Position numbers and translations under genes: made by a program
Source: Bigelowiella natans CCMP2755
Lineage: Eukaryota > Cercozoa > Chlorarachniophyceae
Assembly (NCBI GenBank): GCA_000320545.1
Contig: ADNK01000559.1
Span: forward strand, 42,501 to 106,500
Direction: 5' to 3'
DNA: 64,000 bases
Shown: positions 1 through 12,678 of the stretch, piece after piece
Layout: each line of letters starts with the position of its first letter
Numbering within the stretch: the first letter of the stretch is position 1
Notes under the pieces: generated by a model
Seen by the model: the letters and a program-made list of their open reading frames with translations, nothing else
Told to the model about the DNA's origin: nothing
The model's database searches: none

Positions 1-2861
1 CACAATTACGTTGAATGGGACGTGGAAGACACGCAAAACGGGTGTGTTTTCAAGCATGAAGTACTATTGAATCAAATACCCGACAAATAAGACCAACAAC
101 GCAGTGTCTATGGCCCTCAGCTTCTCCCTGAAAGGCAAAGTGGAGTCATCACCATCACCATCACCATCATCATCATCATCATCGTCGTCATCATTTTTCC
201 CATGGCCAACATGATCGGCATGCCTCATTGCGTGCATGTGCTAAAGCAGCTCACGACTTTTCTTCTGAAACGAGAGCTTCTATCTGCTCTTTGATCTACG
301 GTTAATCGATGATGGAGAATGAAAATTAGTGAGATGGTGATGACAATGGTGGTGATGATGACGACGACCAAAAACGACAGAGCAACCCATCACAACGAGC
401 ATAGCACCGAACCTTCATAGCAGCCTCCAATTGGTCGCTGTCTTTGAGCTTTGTATATCTTTTAATATCATTTGGCAGTAACATACAGCAACACCGGCAG
501 AAATGAAACGAGGAGGCGGGGAAGGGGGTGGGGGGGGGGGAGAGAATAGATTAGAGGGGTCGCCAAAGGATGATAATTTCCGCCAAAAACCGTCTCACTA
601 CATGCTGGAAGTAACCTCTATTATTACTACTAGAAATGACAAAATATCAGTCCTTACTCCTTCTTCAAAGGGGCTGTTGCGAGGCTCAGGTATCTGCCAG
701 TCCGGTGCTGCCTGTTTGCGTTGGTTTGTGATAGAGTTATGGCGACGACGACGATGACGATGATGATGATCGCTAATAAGGATGATACATCACGCAATAA
801 TAGCAATGAAAGATAGTCGAGACTACCAGTACCTGTATTGCCAGAAATACCGTGATAGTTGCATTCGTGCCTGAGTATTAATAGTAGTATAAGTCATGCC
901 TGTAGCAGCAGCAGTAGTGAAGAACACGTTGAGAGATATCGTCTTTGAGAGTGATAAGGAGCATGCATAGCTTCGATGGACTTTATGATGCTGATTTTAA
1001 TGAGCAGACAACACCGATCGGTTTTGTCCCCCCCCCCCCCCCCCTCCCCTCTCGCTCCACTCCCAAAACCGAGCAACCTCCGATAAATCCTCCTTTGGTT
1101 TTTCCCACTTTGCCTGGGGGGGGGGGGAGAAAAAGGAACATTATCATCATCATCATCCATCCCTTTCGTAAGTAGGGAAAGCTTCTCCTACTACTCCTCC
1201 TCCTACTCCTCCTGATGATGATGATAATAATGATGATGCCGAACATGATGGGGATGGTGCTACGTGACCTTTCTTCGGATCTTCTCGCGACAACGTGAGA
1301 TGGTGGAATGACTCATCGAATCTTTATCATTATAATATTACAAGAGCAGCTTTTAATATGGCCCGTAGGCAGCTGCACTGATAAACCATTCCTATTTTTT
1401 ACTCCCACCATTACTACTACTATTACTACTACTACCACTACAACAACAACAACCTGAGCTTGGAAATCAAAGCCCATCCTGCATTCCAATGAAAATCCCT
1501 CCTCTTCTTCTCACTGGGATTTGACTTCTGAAAGAGCCTCTCCGCCGCGGCCACAAATCCGCTACTGAGCATATCCGAGACCTTGGAGGAGGAGAGGGAG
1601 GAGACGGGGGGGGGGGGGGGGGTGTTATCGATGATCGTATGATCAATCGGTAGAGTGTGTGTATGTGTGTGTATGTGTGTGCATGTGTGTGCACAAATGG
1701 GTAGATGATGGCGGTGGCCATCAAATTGATGGTGATGATGATGATGCCACCTGACGCTCGATAGGGGCGAATTTAAGAACGTGTATCTCGTCACCGCTGC
1801 CGACCTGGACGACGACAGATGGGATGATGATGATGATGATGATGATGAAGAAGAAGAAGAAGAAGAAAAAAAAAAACGCGAGAAGCAGCAGCAAGCGTGG
1901 AAGAAAGCATTTAGCAGAGAAAGAACTTTAACTGCGCTTTTAGTTCGTTTTTCATCTCTCGTTGCGAGTCAGTCCCCCCCCCCTCTCCTCTTCCCCTTCT
2001 CATTCGCATCAGCAGTTGTTGTACTACCACAACTTGGTGTTGGCCGGGGGCTATGAATACGGGGTCTCGCATGCTTTCAAACATCTGAACGTTCTTGTGC
2101 TCAAGTAATGACGTCACTAACACCTGTGCATCAAGGGAGGACGGCGACGATGAAGGACGTTATCTTTCGATCCTTAACATCCTGATAAGCAGCAGCATGC
2201 ACACGGCTGTTCTTCTATGACGCGCTACTACCGTTCCATTGGAGAGAATGCTTATGAGGTAATCGCTAAAGACAAGACGACAGCACAATACAGCAACAAC
2301 AACAGCAAATACGAAGGAGGAGGACGTAAGTGATGATGACGGGTGATTTCGATAGTATCAGCAATTGGTAAAGATAACGATCATGATGGTGATGGATATG
2401 ATGACGATTATGCTGTCAATAAGAGGTGTATTGCAGCGACGACCGATCCAAAAGTAACATTCATCAAGAGAAGCATCAGCATCATCATCATCATCGTCAA
2501 CGCCATTAATTTCATCAATCATGAAGGTTTTCCATACTCGAGATGAGAAAAGATGATCGGTATCTCGGGGAAACTGATGATTCCCTGATTCAAACAAGCA
2601 CCCATCAGAGTAGTGCAGATAAGGGGGGGGGGGGGGGCACTTTTGAAAGAGCATATGTTCATTACTAATAATTTCATCATCTTCTTCTTCTTCACTATCA
2701 GCAGCACCACCATCATCAGAATAAACTCTATACCCTATTCGCCGGATTCCCGTTACTTTTAAGGAAAACCTATGGAAAGATGCAACATTCTCGTGGGAAC
2801 AACGATGAATCAATCTGTGCTAACGATCGCCTGCATTACTCTAGTATTTATAACAACTTAT

Positions 2862-2902
<41 letters not shown>

Positions 2903-3187
2903 AACTACAATTGAATTATCTTGAACCGACCCCAACATTCGATGTAGCAGAAACGAGCATTTCCTTGCCCACCTACGGGAGGAGGGGGGGGTATAGTAGT
3001 GCGTTTATGTTGGGGAAGCCGAAGCAGAAGCAACAGCAAAGGCTCGAGGGGAATGTCTCACAGCTTTGAGCAATGATTCTCGTAAAAATACTTTAGCAAT
3101 AATAATACCGAATGCATGGCCACATTGCCCTCCGTAGGTACTTCTAAATCTGTCATCTGAAGTAGTAGAAGAAGAAGAAGAAGAAGA

Positions 3188-3226
<39 letters not shown>

Positions 3227-3348
3227 CGATCAAGTTTGAAGACACTCTATGATGCCATGAGGGGACAGGGCATATCCATAAGCGCGAATATGTACATGAA
3301 TTTATGCAAACATGTGCGAGAATAGATGCCACCACCAGCAGTACCCAC

Positions 3349-3391
<43 letters not shown>

Positions 3392-3716
3392 GTACTCTCA
3401 CTCTCACCTTTTCCTCCGGAGCATAAAGGATGCTGTAACGTGCTTTGAAGCCTATTATTGCGCATACATGGAGCAGCAGCAGCAGCAGCAGCAGCAAGAG
3501 ATTCTCTCGATAAGAGGGGGAGCAGCGATTACGTATTAAGTGAGATGTCGAGAGTGTGTGCCTGATTTTAACGTTAGCTGTTTCATCATCATCATCATCA
3601 TCATCATCATCGATCGCACCTAGACCGAGATACTCGCTCTTGCCCAACCTGATCATGCAACACCAATTAATGTGTCGCTTCCTAGTTTCTACATCTCTCC
3701 CTCTCCCCCTCTCCAA

Positions 3717-3760
<44 letters not shown>

Positions 3761-4408
3761 AGAACGAACGCTCTTTATGCTGATCGATTAGGTTGACTAG
3801 AGGTATCGTGTTTTTCATGCTGGCTGATTCGTGTTGTGGTGGTGCTGCTGTTTTGACCATTCCATGCACATCACATGCTCAGGAACCCCAAGCTCACGGT
3901 CCTAAAACGAATTGATTGATTGGTGGGTTGATTAGTTTATACTACGATGCGTGTATGCATCTGTGATAAAGCGCAGGGAGTGATTACTTACGGAGGATAT
4001 CGACTGATAAATATAACGTGCAATATTCTGTTTCTGCATGCAATCAGCTCATCGTCATCAACATCGTTTCCATCCCTATCATCCTCATAAACAGTACCCG
4101 AAGGTATGCCCTTTGATCCTCGTCCCACATGGCAATCATTATCTTCTTGGCTAGAGGAGGGGGGGGGATATTGATATCAAGCAACTCGGAAAACCGTTTA
4201 CGATAAAAATATTCAAATTGTTCATATTTGCGGGTGTGTTTGTGTGTATGCAGTGGTTATCTTATGTTCGATTCTGCTAGTCTGAAGACAGTTTATGTCA
4301 CTCTGTGCAAAGGTAATAATCATATAACTTCTACGTCGCCAAACAATACACCCTTCCCTCCTCCTCCTCCTCTCTCTCTCTCTCCCTCTCTCTCTCTCTC
4401 TCCCTCTC

Positions 4409-4463
<55 letters not shown>

Positions 4464-4722
4464 CATATCCCTGCTACCGTACTCACCTCGCTTGACAGCC
4501 AAACAAATGTCCCATGGCTTGGATCTCATCACGCAAAACATACTTATCTGTTCCAGAAGCAGGGAGGAGGGTGGCAGCAAATATATAAGAACATCTTTAT
4601 TCTCGTGGTAAATTCATAGATGCAGCTCTTTATAATATATACTGACAGGAGATATTGCCATCACGCGAACTCACCTTCGAGGTTTGGTTCCAACCGGCTA
4701 AGGAGTCGCGGATGCCTTTGTT

Positions 4723-4763
<41 letters not shown>

Positions 4764-4783
4764 AGACAGACAGACAGACAGAC

Positions 4784-4826
<43 letters not shown>

Positions 4827-5507
4827 TATTACTCCACAGCAAGGTGGGAAAATAAAAAGTCGTATAATCGGATTCTCTCCGGATGTGTGCACGCACAAAT
4901 TGCCGGTGACAAATGGGAAGGGAGGGGGAGTACAGCAAAGCAACACACTGCCCATTCTCTTTTTTCTGATCGTTATCAACACAACCAGGGTCTTTGCATG
5001 AGCTAATCTTCCTCAAGGTTCCGGGATTGTGATATCTGTTTGTGGGGAGAGGAGGGGAGGGGGGGGAGGTTAAAATAAACAAATAATAAATCGAGGCGGG
5101 TATATGTATGGATTATGAAAGTTGTGGTGGTGATGACGAAGACAATTGAAACAATGGTGTAAGTAAGTCATTCAGTGACTATAAGCTTGTTGTCTTTCTT
5201 ACGTTAGTTTCCCATCACACAATGCAACCAGTATTTTCAGGTCGTCAATCATCTAATAAAGAGACAAAGCGTGAAAAAAAGGGATAATCATCTCATCATC
5301 CTTATCATTATCATCATTTATTCAGAATAGTTTCTTCTTCTCCTCCTCCTCCTCCTCCTCCTTCTCCTCTTTTCTACTCCGTCATCATCCTCCACACACC
5401 TGTAGCTGTTCCACCGCCTTTGCACCTTTAGGTATATGATATTGTCAATTTGAAGGAAGCGTGAAGGAGGAGCCACGATTCCCTCGTAAGTAACTTCCCC
5501 CCCACCC

Positions 5508-5552
<45 letters not shown>

Positions 5553-6017
5553 TCTCTCTTCATGAGCTACCTATACGCGTTTTGATCGGAAAAGCTCCAT
5601 GTTGATCTACAAGAACCACATATCCTGCAAATTGATTGGACGGAAGTATCATGAACGATAGATCGAAAGAAGAATAGTAGGGAGATAATGTTTATGATTA
5701 TTTAGTGCTACCATTGGCGGTTCCTATGAAGGTTTTGTCATCTCCCTGCGTTAACACATACAAGTTTCGATAAGCGTCGCAAATTTTTTGAGTGGCAGTT
5801 GGAGAACTATTTTGGACAACAACTTTGGCAAATTCTCTTACAGTTGCTATTTTTTGTTGTGTGTGCTGGTGCGGACAACCATCGCGGCGAGTGCTGTGAT
5901 CTTGTTGCTGTTAATCTTTTTCAGACTCTCGGGGGTAACGAGAGTCTTTTTCTCAAACACGCTCACCTGATGACAAGGACAGCACTTAGTGGATGGTTGC
6001 GGCTGAATGTCGCTCAT
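1..6017 (-). CDS. Unrecognised multi-exon gene, C-terminal part beyond left edge
   Basis: Start exon 5967-6017 reads MSDIQPQPSTKCCPCHQ and ends at a good donor. Downstream coding pieces follow in compatible phase: an exon near 5.69-5.74 kb (GDDKTFIGTAN), one near 5.6 kb (YVVLVDQHGAFPIKT), one at about 5.40-5.50 kb (EGIVAPPSRFLQIDNIIYLK), then exons near 4.7, 4.5 (KYVLRDEIQAMGHLFGCQ), 3.65, 3.4 (FKARYSILYAPEE), 2.1 (VLVTSLLEHKNVQMF) and 1.5 kb (FVAAAERLFQKSNP), then 255-295 and 80-127. The last ends at a donor, so the gene continues off the window. Introns are packed with TC, CA, AT, GAA and TCA repeats and poly-C/G runs. I do not recognise the family. The early GTANGYVVLVDQHG stretch could suit a beta-propeller strand, but that is a guess. 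Some exons between 3.3 and 2.1 kb and between 1.4 and 0.3 kb are uncertain. Divergent neighbour: LSM6. Confidence 0.6.
2864..2898. repeat. (AT)n microsatellite
   Basis: About 17 uninterrupted AT units, in an intron-like stretch of the first gene. Confidence 0.95.
3180..5557. repeat. Cluster of dinucleotide microsatellites
   Basis: Long GA tract near 3191-3222, TC tracts near 3354-3388, 3719-3756, 4368-4461 and 5510-5557, a CAG run near 3471-3496, and a compound (CA)n-(CAGA)n-(GA)n at about 4726-4824. They lie between the small coding exons of the first gene. Read on the coding (minus) strand, the plus-strand TC tracts are GA-rich. Confidence 0.9.
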
Positions 6018-6174
6018 AGAGATTAGATCCCCGTTAGCTCACTACGTGTAGGGTGCGTTGTATATGATGGGATGAAACCTTAAACTTTATCGAAGGCGAG
6101 TCGCTGCGTTTTTGGTCATTTCCTGCGATAGACCGACTAATCGACCTGCATAAATAAGAACGTCATAGTGAGAA

Positions 6175-6339
6175 ATGGTTTGTCCGAATGATATAAATGA
6201 TGATTTCATTGCTGATGAGTGGGGTTCGGTGATCAGCGACTGGATTTTTCTCGTCAAAGATACAGAAGTGTATCTCAAGGAGTTTACTCATTTTGTCATA
6301 CATCATCTCAAGAATCATCCGAGCGAGATCGTTAATTAA
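6175..6339 (+). other. 54-codon ORF overlapping a duplicated segment
   Basis: An ATG at 6175 opens a 54-residue frame. Its second half ([19 protein letters not shown] and onward) is exactly the segment duplicated at 58881-58989. The other copy has a stop codon immediately before the shared part and a changed C-terminus, so the frame is not conserved as a unit. It may be a short gene fragment carried by a mobile or duplicated segment, or chance. It sits in the divergent gap between the first gene and LSM6. Confidence 0.25.
6228..6335. repeat. Copy 1 of a dispersed ~108-bp duplicated segment
   Basis: This segment, starting ggtgatcagcgactgg, matches 58881-58989 in the same orientation with only about three differences by eye (a G/T change and a small indel or substitution near the 3' end). 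A further short match (tcgac-containing, near 6435-6447 versus 59003-59014) suggests the second copy has lost about 90 bp relative to this one. No target duplications or terminal repeats were recognised. Confidence 0.85.
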
Positions 6340-7132
6340 TATTGCCCATGAGATCTCGACGGATTTTGAATTCTTCCCTTCTCTGGGGAGCATTGTTTGC
6401 GAAAACGATATTAAGTGTGCGCGTATAGTATGGATACACACAACCGTCGACATGCATCAACGATTTTTTGCATAAACACCTGCTCAGAAACCTCGAGCCA
6501 GATCTCATCGTCGTGATTCTAGCTCACACTTATCTGCGTAACGATTCCAAAGGTGATGAGATTTCTTCTCTCTGAGGCTTTCCCTTCAAGCAGGAGGATC
6601 GGTTCAGTAGGGTACTCAGCTCAATCTAACTCGCTTCCCCTTTGTTGCATACAATTATCTGTGCGATGGCGCCCACGAGGAGCAGGGAAGGCTCGTAAGG
6701 TAAGATTCACCTGCCAACGAAATGTCAGCAGTACAAAGCTAAATTTGTAGAGAAATATTGGCAAAATAGCATTAAATTAAATACTACGACTAGTACTTGA
6801 ACCGATAAAAAACAAATAATAACATCCTATATGGTCCCATGAGCTAAGGACGAAAGCTGGATGTTTTCGTCATTATTTATTGGTAATTTCCAGCTGAAAT
6901 TGGGTGATATTGTTAGATCCTTGCCTTGTCTCATGCCTTCCGTCTGAGACGCACGGTAATCTTTCTATCTCTGCAAATATCGGTAAGAAGACCAATAAAT
7001 ATTAGCCAATTGACCCACCTTGATTGTTAATCATTACATGATATTTGTAGAGTACGACAAGTGATTTAGAGGGAAATATAAACTTTAATTGGTCCTAATT
7101 TATCTCACTTTTCCTCTTGACAAGCAGCTGAA
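6340..7132. promoter_or_regulatory. Upstream gap of LSM6, head-to-head with the first gene
   Basis: AT-rich sequence between divergent start codons 6017 and 7133. A 65-codon ORF at 6553-6750 has no recognisable features. No clear TATA box or other named motif was picked out. An untranslated exon of LSM6 could lie here. Confidence 0.4.
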
Positions 7133-7561
7133 ATGGCGTCAAGTGCGAAGAGAACCCCTACGGACTTCCTGAAGACCGTCCTCGGACGGCCTGTATGCGT
7201 CAAGTTGAACTCAGGATCAGAATTTAGAGGTATCACATCCAAAGAAAGGGAACTGGTTTGAGATTTTCTCTTGACATGGAACGGGCGTGCACAATCAAAT
7301 TAAACAAATTCTGAGAAAAGCTTCGGTCTAGGTATCCTTGCGTGCCTGGACGGATTCATGAATATCGCAATGGAACAGACGGAGGAATATGTAGATGGAC
7401 AACTCAAAACAAAATACGGAGATGCCTTCATTCGTGGAAACACAGGTATGCAAAATGATGCAGCAGCATCCTTAACTCATCTTGCTCACTTTGTACTTTT
7501 TTCAGTGCTCTACATTAGTACCCAGAAACGAAGACAAAAGACAAGGAAAAAGAAAAACTAA
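7133..7561 (+). CDS. LSM6: U6 snRNA-associated Sm-like protein LSm6
   Basis: Three exons: 7133-7229, 7332-7445 and 7506-7561. The introns are GT-AG and phases join exactly to give an 88-residue protein. Exon 1 carries TPTDFLKTVLGRPVCVKLNS, exon 2 ACLDGFMNIAMEQTEEYVDG and KYGDAFIRGN, exon 3 VLYISTQKRR plus a short Lys/Arg-rich tail. Both Sm motifs are present and the order matches LSm6 from animals and fungi closely; the basic tail is slightly longer than in the human protein. By family knowledge, LSm6 is part of the LSm1-7 ring (mRNA decapping, cytoplasm) and LSm2-8 ring (binding the U6 snRNA 3' end, nucleus). The introns are short and free of microsatellites. It converges on the hydrolase gene downstream. 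Confidence 0.97.
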
Positions 7562-7959
7562 ACTACGTATACTGACTATTTCAAAGGAAAATCCTTCATG
7601 CTGCAGTCCCGCGAGTGAATTCTAACTAGATTTGCGAAGAATGCAGATGTATTGTTTTCTGAATGAACAAAGTCCAATGCTCTTCACCATCCTAGGATGG
7701 GGTTTCGTTTTGATAATATTTATTTATCGTTGGCACTATATCCGTCGGTCCACGCATTATAATGATTGCATTTGTCTCTGTGTAGCGCAGACTTTCTGTC
7801 ATCTATGAACATTGCAAATGCTCTGACAGAAAGCATTGGGAGAAATAGATGTATCTGGATATATTGCATATGCACATTGTAAACTCGTATAGAGATATGT
7901 AACTTGCAATAAATGCACATCCGTCTCCATATACAAAATGGAGAGGGGGGGGGGGGGTG

Positions 7960-8720
7960 GAGCGTAGCGGAGGCGGCTCTACCTAGCTACGTACAGTCTA
8001 GAGCTACGCACTATAGCATGCCTATGATGCCTCCTTGCATGTGTTGTGTACGCTGTACATGCGCATTGCAGAGCGACCATGCTGTGATGTCAAGAGCACA
8101 TGTATGCAATGTACATACATTGTGCTATTCGACATCTATGGTAGCGCACATTTATCTATACATAGCGATGCTATGCTAGCAGCTAGCATGCGTATGTGTG
8201 GATAATATGCATGCATGCTAGAATGTGTTGTGTCCATTATCGACGCGCATTGTATGTTGATGAGGATGGTAGCTACGTACCACCATGCAACGTCATCGCA
8301 AAATCGACGCGCAGCTACATAGAGCCACGTGCTCGCGCTAGCAGGCTGCTCTGTAATCGCTAGCCTGATCGACAAATGCCGACAGCGGCATGCTGCAAGC
8401 TATACGCGCGTACACGCACTAGCTGCTAGACTGTTCGTTGGATGATGTGGCTTATGGGTGCGTGGTAGCTAGTAGTCGATCTGTATGCAAGCGACATAGC
8501 AACATCTACGTACTTGATCGCGATTGTGCATGCTACATGAATCTTTCTCTTAGTTGCTTGTACAACGATGACAGTAGTTAGAGCATGACAGTCGCCTTGT
8601 CATACATTCCACATCTAGTGCGCAGGGCACATATACTAGTATAGTATAATAGTAGCTACGTCTGGACGTGGCGCGTCCAGCAGCCATAAAGATGTCGGAA
8701 GCTAGCATAAAGTCGCATCG
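7960..8720. other. Palindrome-rich island 1, between convergent 3' ends
   Basis: Low-complexity but non-tandem sequence with very frequent CTAG, TGCA, GCATGC, GCTAGC and TACGTA. I counted 13 CTAG tetramers from 7983 to 8704, where about 3 would be expected by chance. It contains the inverted repeat ctggacg-tggcg-cgtccag near 8661-8680. A poly-G run lies just before it (7946-7957). No coding exon was found between LSM6 (ends 7561) and the hydrolase stop (8924). Confidence 0.8.
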
Positions 8721-8923
8721 AAAGCAACAATAAATGGCAAAATGATTTTGTTTCAGGATTACACCGGCGAAGCATGGAGACCTTCAGTTGTTACAAATTA
8801 TAAGCTTGTTATTGTTATAGAATGTACATACATTATATTAAGCAAGTTTCTTGCCTTAGTCATTCGATTACTAAATTTTTATTTATAGACACACATACGT
8901 AGATAGAACTGTCATCATATAGA

Positions 8924-10723
8924 CTAGCGACGATTGCGGAGTTGCTCTAAAAAGTTTAATACTACACTTTCTGTCCATTCAGGACACCATCGTTTTTCAT
9001 TATCGGCAGAATTGGCTTCTACCCAGCCCAGATGCCCCCCATGCTTTGTAGTCACCAGCATGAGATCATCGTTCGAAATAATCTGTGATTCGGGAATGCC
9101 TCCATCCGGAATAAGTGGATCATCCAGGGCTGAAATCATTATAGTTGGGATCTGAATATCTGCCAATCTTTGCTCACTTGAGGAGTCTGCATAATATGCG
9201 TCCACAGTTGGGTACTCAAAGCTCTTTATCGTCAATTCTGCATCAATCTCACGCACTGTCCTTGCATTTAGCAGTTTTTCCAAGTCCAGGTCGATGGGTT
9301 TCCCTGAGATTGACACTGGCTGCATTTTCTGAAACACCTCGGTATTTTCACGTATCTTGCTGATGAGCTTTCTTGTCAAGGCCCGGTCGTAAACAAGTTT
9401 CGAAAACGGACGTCGGAAACCACGATCTGCAGCCGGCATGTCGAAGGGGCAACACAGAGTGGCTGCAAGATCGATACGATGGGCTGGGCCGTAAGAAGCA
9501 TCAGTTTCTTGCAACGCTGCATAGTTGTTGACAATAGTTGCTCCATTGCTCCACCCGCCAGCGGCTACAACCATTGGCTCTGAGGAATCTTCATCTCGGA
9601 GATAGGTGCGCATGTATGAAACCGCTTGTCGCATGTCGTCAACTGATCCGCGCATAGCCGAGAAGAATCTTGGAGAAGTTATCGGACTGTTTCCGCAACC
9701 TCGCATATTGAGCACCGCAACGTTCCAACCCCTGTTCGCTGCAGATGCACACATGCTTTGAACGTAGCTGTCCTCGCTGATGGTAAGTGCATCAAATTAA
9801 CCGATTTAATTATTTATCCGTAAAATGCATAGATATTAACAGAAAGAGCATTAGGTATCAGCTGTTGCGAAACAAATTCCTCGGTGTGACTCCAATAAAA
9901 TATGAATTTATTATGAAAAATGTCGGACCTTCCTCCTCCTAGCCCAGATACGAGTAGTAGCCATTGATTCGGATTTTGTTCAGTCCGTCGTTCTGGAATA
10001 CAATCCTCACAAACCGGCCACTCTCTCAGTATATCAAGAGCCAAACGTCCGTCGTCAGCTGTTTTTAACAGGACTCGTTCGAACCTAGATTTCGAATGCA
10101 CTCTGTAAGTGTGGAGAGCAGCGGTGGTTGAACACAATGAACTCTAATGAAATTAGATTACCGAACACATGGTGCCTTCCGTGCTGTAGAAGCGAAGATA
10201 GTGTGTAGGTGGGAGTTTTCCAACCATTTTGGCGATCTATACCAGTTTTCGTAGGACAGAAGTTCTGGGATGTTCTCTGCAACCCTGATTTGAATCTTAC
10301 ATGAGAGTACATTCTGACTAGTTTGATATATCTAAATTTTGGTTATTAATTTACCCCAGGAGTTTTGACGATGGAGAGCATATAATACCTTCCGATTTCG
10401 GATCGATAGTCATCTGGAGAAGCCGTATCATTGTATCATCGAATGACAGATGGCTTTCTCAGGCAAATGATATATCTTACTGTGTTGATGGGATGTATGG
10501 AGCTCCGTAATGCAAATTTATCGCGGGAGGCACGATGAATAAGACGCTGAGTCCAACAGTGGGGATGAAAATTCGACCGCAGTGATTGGGGCGATCGTGT
10601 CAGCATCTCCCCCTTCTCGAGAACACTTAATGCAGAGAGTAAAGCGAGGACTAGGAGGCCAGCGACTTTAAGATAACGTCCGTTTAGAACTCCAAAGACA
10701 CCATCCTTATTGGTCAGGGTCAT
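8924..10723 (-). CDS. YheT/ABHD1-3-type alpha/beta hydrolase, membrane-anchored
   Basis: Five exons on the minus strand: 10481-10723, 10355-10413, 10162-10284, 9929-10102, 8924-9776, all phase-consistent (483 residues). The N-terminus has a hydrophobic helix (LKVAGLLVLALLSALSVL), so it is probably an anchored protein. The family signature WLENSHLHTIFAS (equivalent to NPHLQTI) comes from exon 3. Then LLLVSGLGGGSEDSYVQSM spans the exon 4/5 junction. The nucleophile elbow is G-W-S-N-G within VVAAGGWSNGATIV; the acid is in ALDDPLIP and the histidine in KHGGHLGW, so the triad is complete. By family knowledge these act as esterases or lipases on acyl lipids; the substrate here is unknown. Length fits the family. 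The four introns lack microsatellites. It shares a 704-bp divergent gap with the VIT-vWA gene. Confidence 0.93.
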
Positions 10724-11427
10724 TTCAGGATCGGGGCAAGGTGACAGACGACGTGGCCCTCGCCCGTCTTATGAACTCGGACGGAGGAATTAGTTAGGGT
10801 TTGAGAAGGGCAATGACGCACCGGATCATGCCGTTTTCCAGTGGATATCAACCCATTTGACGTGTCACATGTGAACAACGGCTTATAATTTATAAAGGCG
10901 ACAACATATCAATTCTCTCATTGAGAAATATAATAATTGGATAAATTCGGCCTGCGGTAGGGGCGCTTTTTTAATTATTGCTTCTGAGCTCCGACAAGAT
11001 TCATTTGGGATCCGAAATTTTTCCTAGATCTACTACATGTAGGGGTATGAAAAGGCGTTTTCCAAAAAATGACGTTCGCTTCCAAGTAGAAGTAGTTCTA
11101 TTTTTAGACTGCGACAGCGACATCCAAGTACATTGTCAGATCGAAAAATGATCCACTTAGAACCGAATTCTGTAAAATCACATGGAATCACATAATGAAA
11201 TGCCGCATGATTGTTGTCGCAACTCTCGATTATCCTTTCTCCTTCGATAAGAATCGTAATGGGATATTATTGTCATCATTGATTTTTCCTCCTTCCCCCA
11301 CAGACTCCCACAGTGGGACAGCGCGCTTTGAGCATCAACTCAAGCCATCATCCATTGACCTCATTGTTTTGACCCTTTTGTCTGTTGTTCGAGACAGCAA
11401 ATCTAACACAAGATTCAAGTTCATCCC
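10724..11427. promoter_or_regulatory. Divergent promoter region, hydrolase / VIT-vWA gene
   Basis: 704 bp between two start codons facing away from each other. It is AT-rich in the middle (about 10.88-11.2 kb), with no repeats and no CTAG island. A weak ORF at 11195-11431 leads into the VIT-vWA start and is probably 5' leader. Confidence 0.5.
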
Positions 11428-12414
11428 ATGACCACCCCAAAGACCCATGTTTACGGTCAGCAACCGTCAAGCTCCAACAACCCTCCTGTAGTAACAGCAG
11501 CAGTTGTAACGGACAAGAAAGTTGACGACACCCCCTTGCTGTACGATGCCCCAGCTTTGTATTACCCTGATGGTAAAGACACGAAACAGTTACCATTCGA
11601 ATCCCTTGATGTGGAAGGGGAGTTCTACATTGCGCAGGTACTCTTGTTGCAAAATCCATGTAACATTTACTTGAATGGTTCGACGATTTCACTCTTCTTA
11701 CTACCCCCCCCCCCCCCGCGCCCCGCCAACAGGCATTTCTTACGTACACCTTCAAGTTCAGAAATACCTCCAAAAAGAAGCTCACTGGACTTTTCGCATT
11801 CCCTACGGAAGGGACCGTCACTCACTTCGTGAGAATCTCTAACTGCTTCACTCTCACTTCACTCTTTGCTGAGAATAATTAACGAACACGCACACGCACA
11901 CGCACACGCACACATGCACTCACGCTACCAGGAGGCTGTGTTCCCAGACGGGCGAGTAATCGACACGGCTGTGATTTCTAAGGTTGAGAAGGGCTCCATG
12001 TTTTTGCTTGCAACTTTTAAACTACAGTACTTGAGCAACACCCAACAGATATAATTCTGATGTTGTTTTAGGACGACATGAAAAACATGAAGCAACAAAA
12101 AGCAAAGGGACAGAAGGAAAGCCAACAGTTAGCCCAACTTGCCGAGGGGGTATCGCCAGCAACTACCATCCAACGCCTCTCCTTATGATAATACTCTCAA
12201 TAATTTTCTCACCCTTGCAATTACGAGTCAGTGATTCACATGCAGCATGCCTTGCTGTCTCACCACCACAGGTTCCAGACCTCTTCCGTGTCCCAGTACA
12301 AGGGATAAAGAAGAACGACACGGTCATTGAGAATATAAGTGTTTCTAGACGCAGCAGCTGAAGCAATATTTGTTTCAATGTTGCAAACATTGCCTTCATT
12401 GTCGGACCATCACG

Positions 12415-12448
<34 letters not shown>

Positions 12449-12638
12449 CCATCGTTTTCCCCACAGATAACAATCACTGTGAGGATTTTGGAGACCTGCG
12501 AGTTGCGACCCGACCAGAGATACCACCTTGATCTAAAGTAGTAGGAGTAGCGAATAGTAGAGGATGGTGATTGGAAACAATGGGAGGGGGGGGGGGACAG
12601 GGTTTTGTTTGAATTCTAGACTGTTAACATGCGGTGGT

Positions 12639-12678
<40 letters not shown>

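Noticed and set aside
1-90. Plus-strand open frame ending DTQNGCVFKHEVLLNQIPDK
   Set aside because: The minus strand has a well-phased exon (80-127) with a strong pyrimidine-rich acceptor and a donor, continuing the first gene; the plus frame is its antisense.
3153-5082. Long ORFs made of Ser-Leu, Arg-Glu, Cys-Val or Thr-His runs
   Set aside because: These are translations of TC, GA, TG and CA microsatellites in introns, not proteins.
7960-8720. Palindrome island considered as a CRISPR array, tRNA cluster or transposon ends
   Set aside because: There are no regularly spaced identical repeats, no cloverleaf with conserved T-arm, and no terminal inverted repeats or target duplication.
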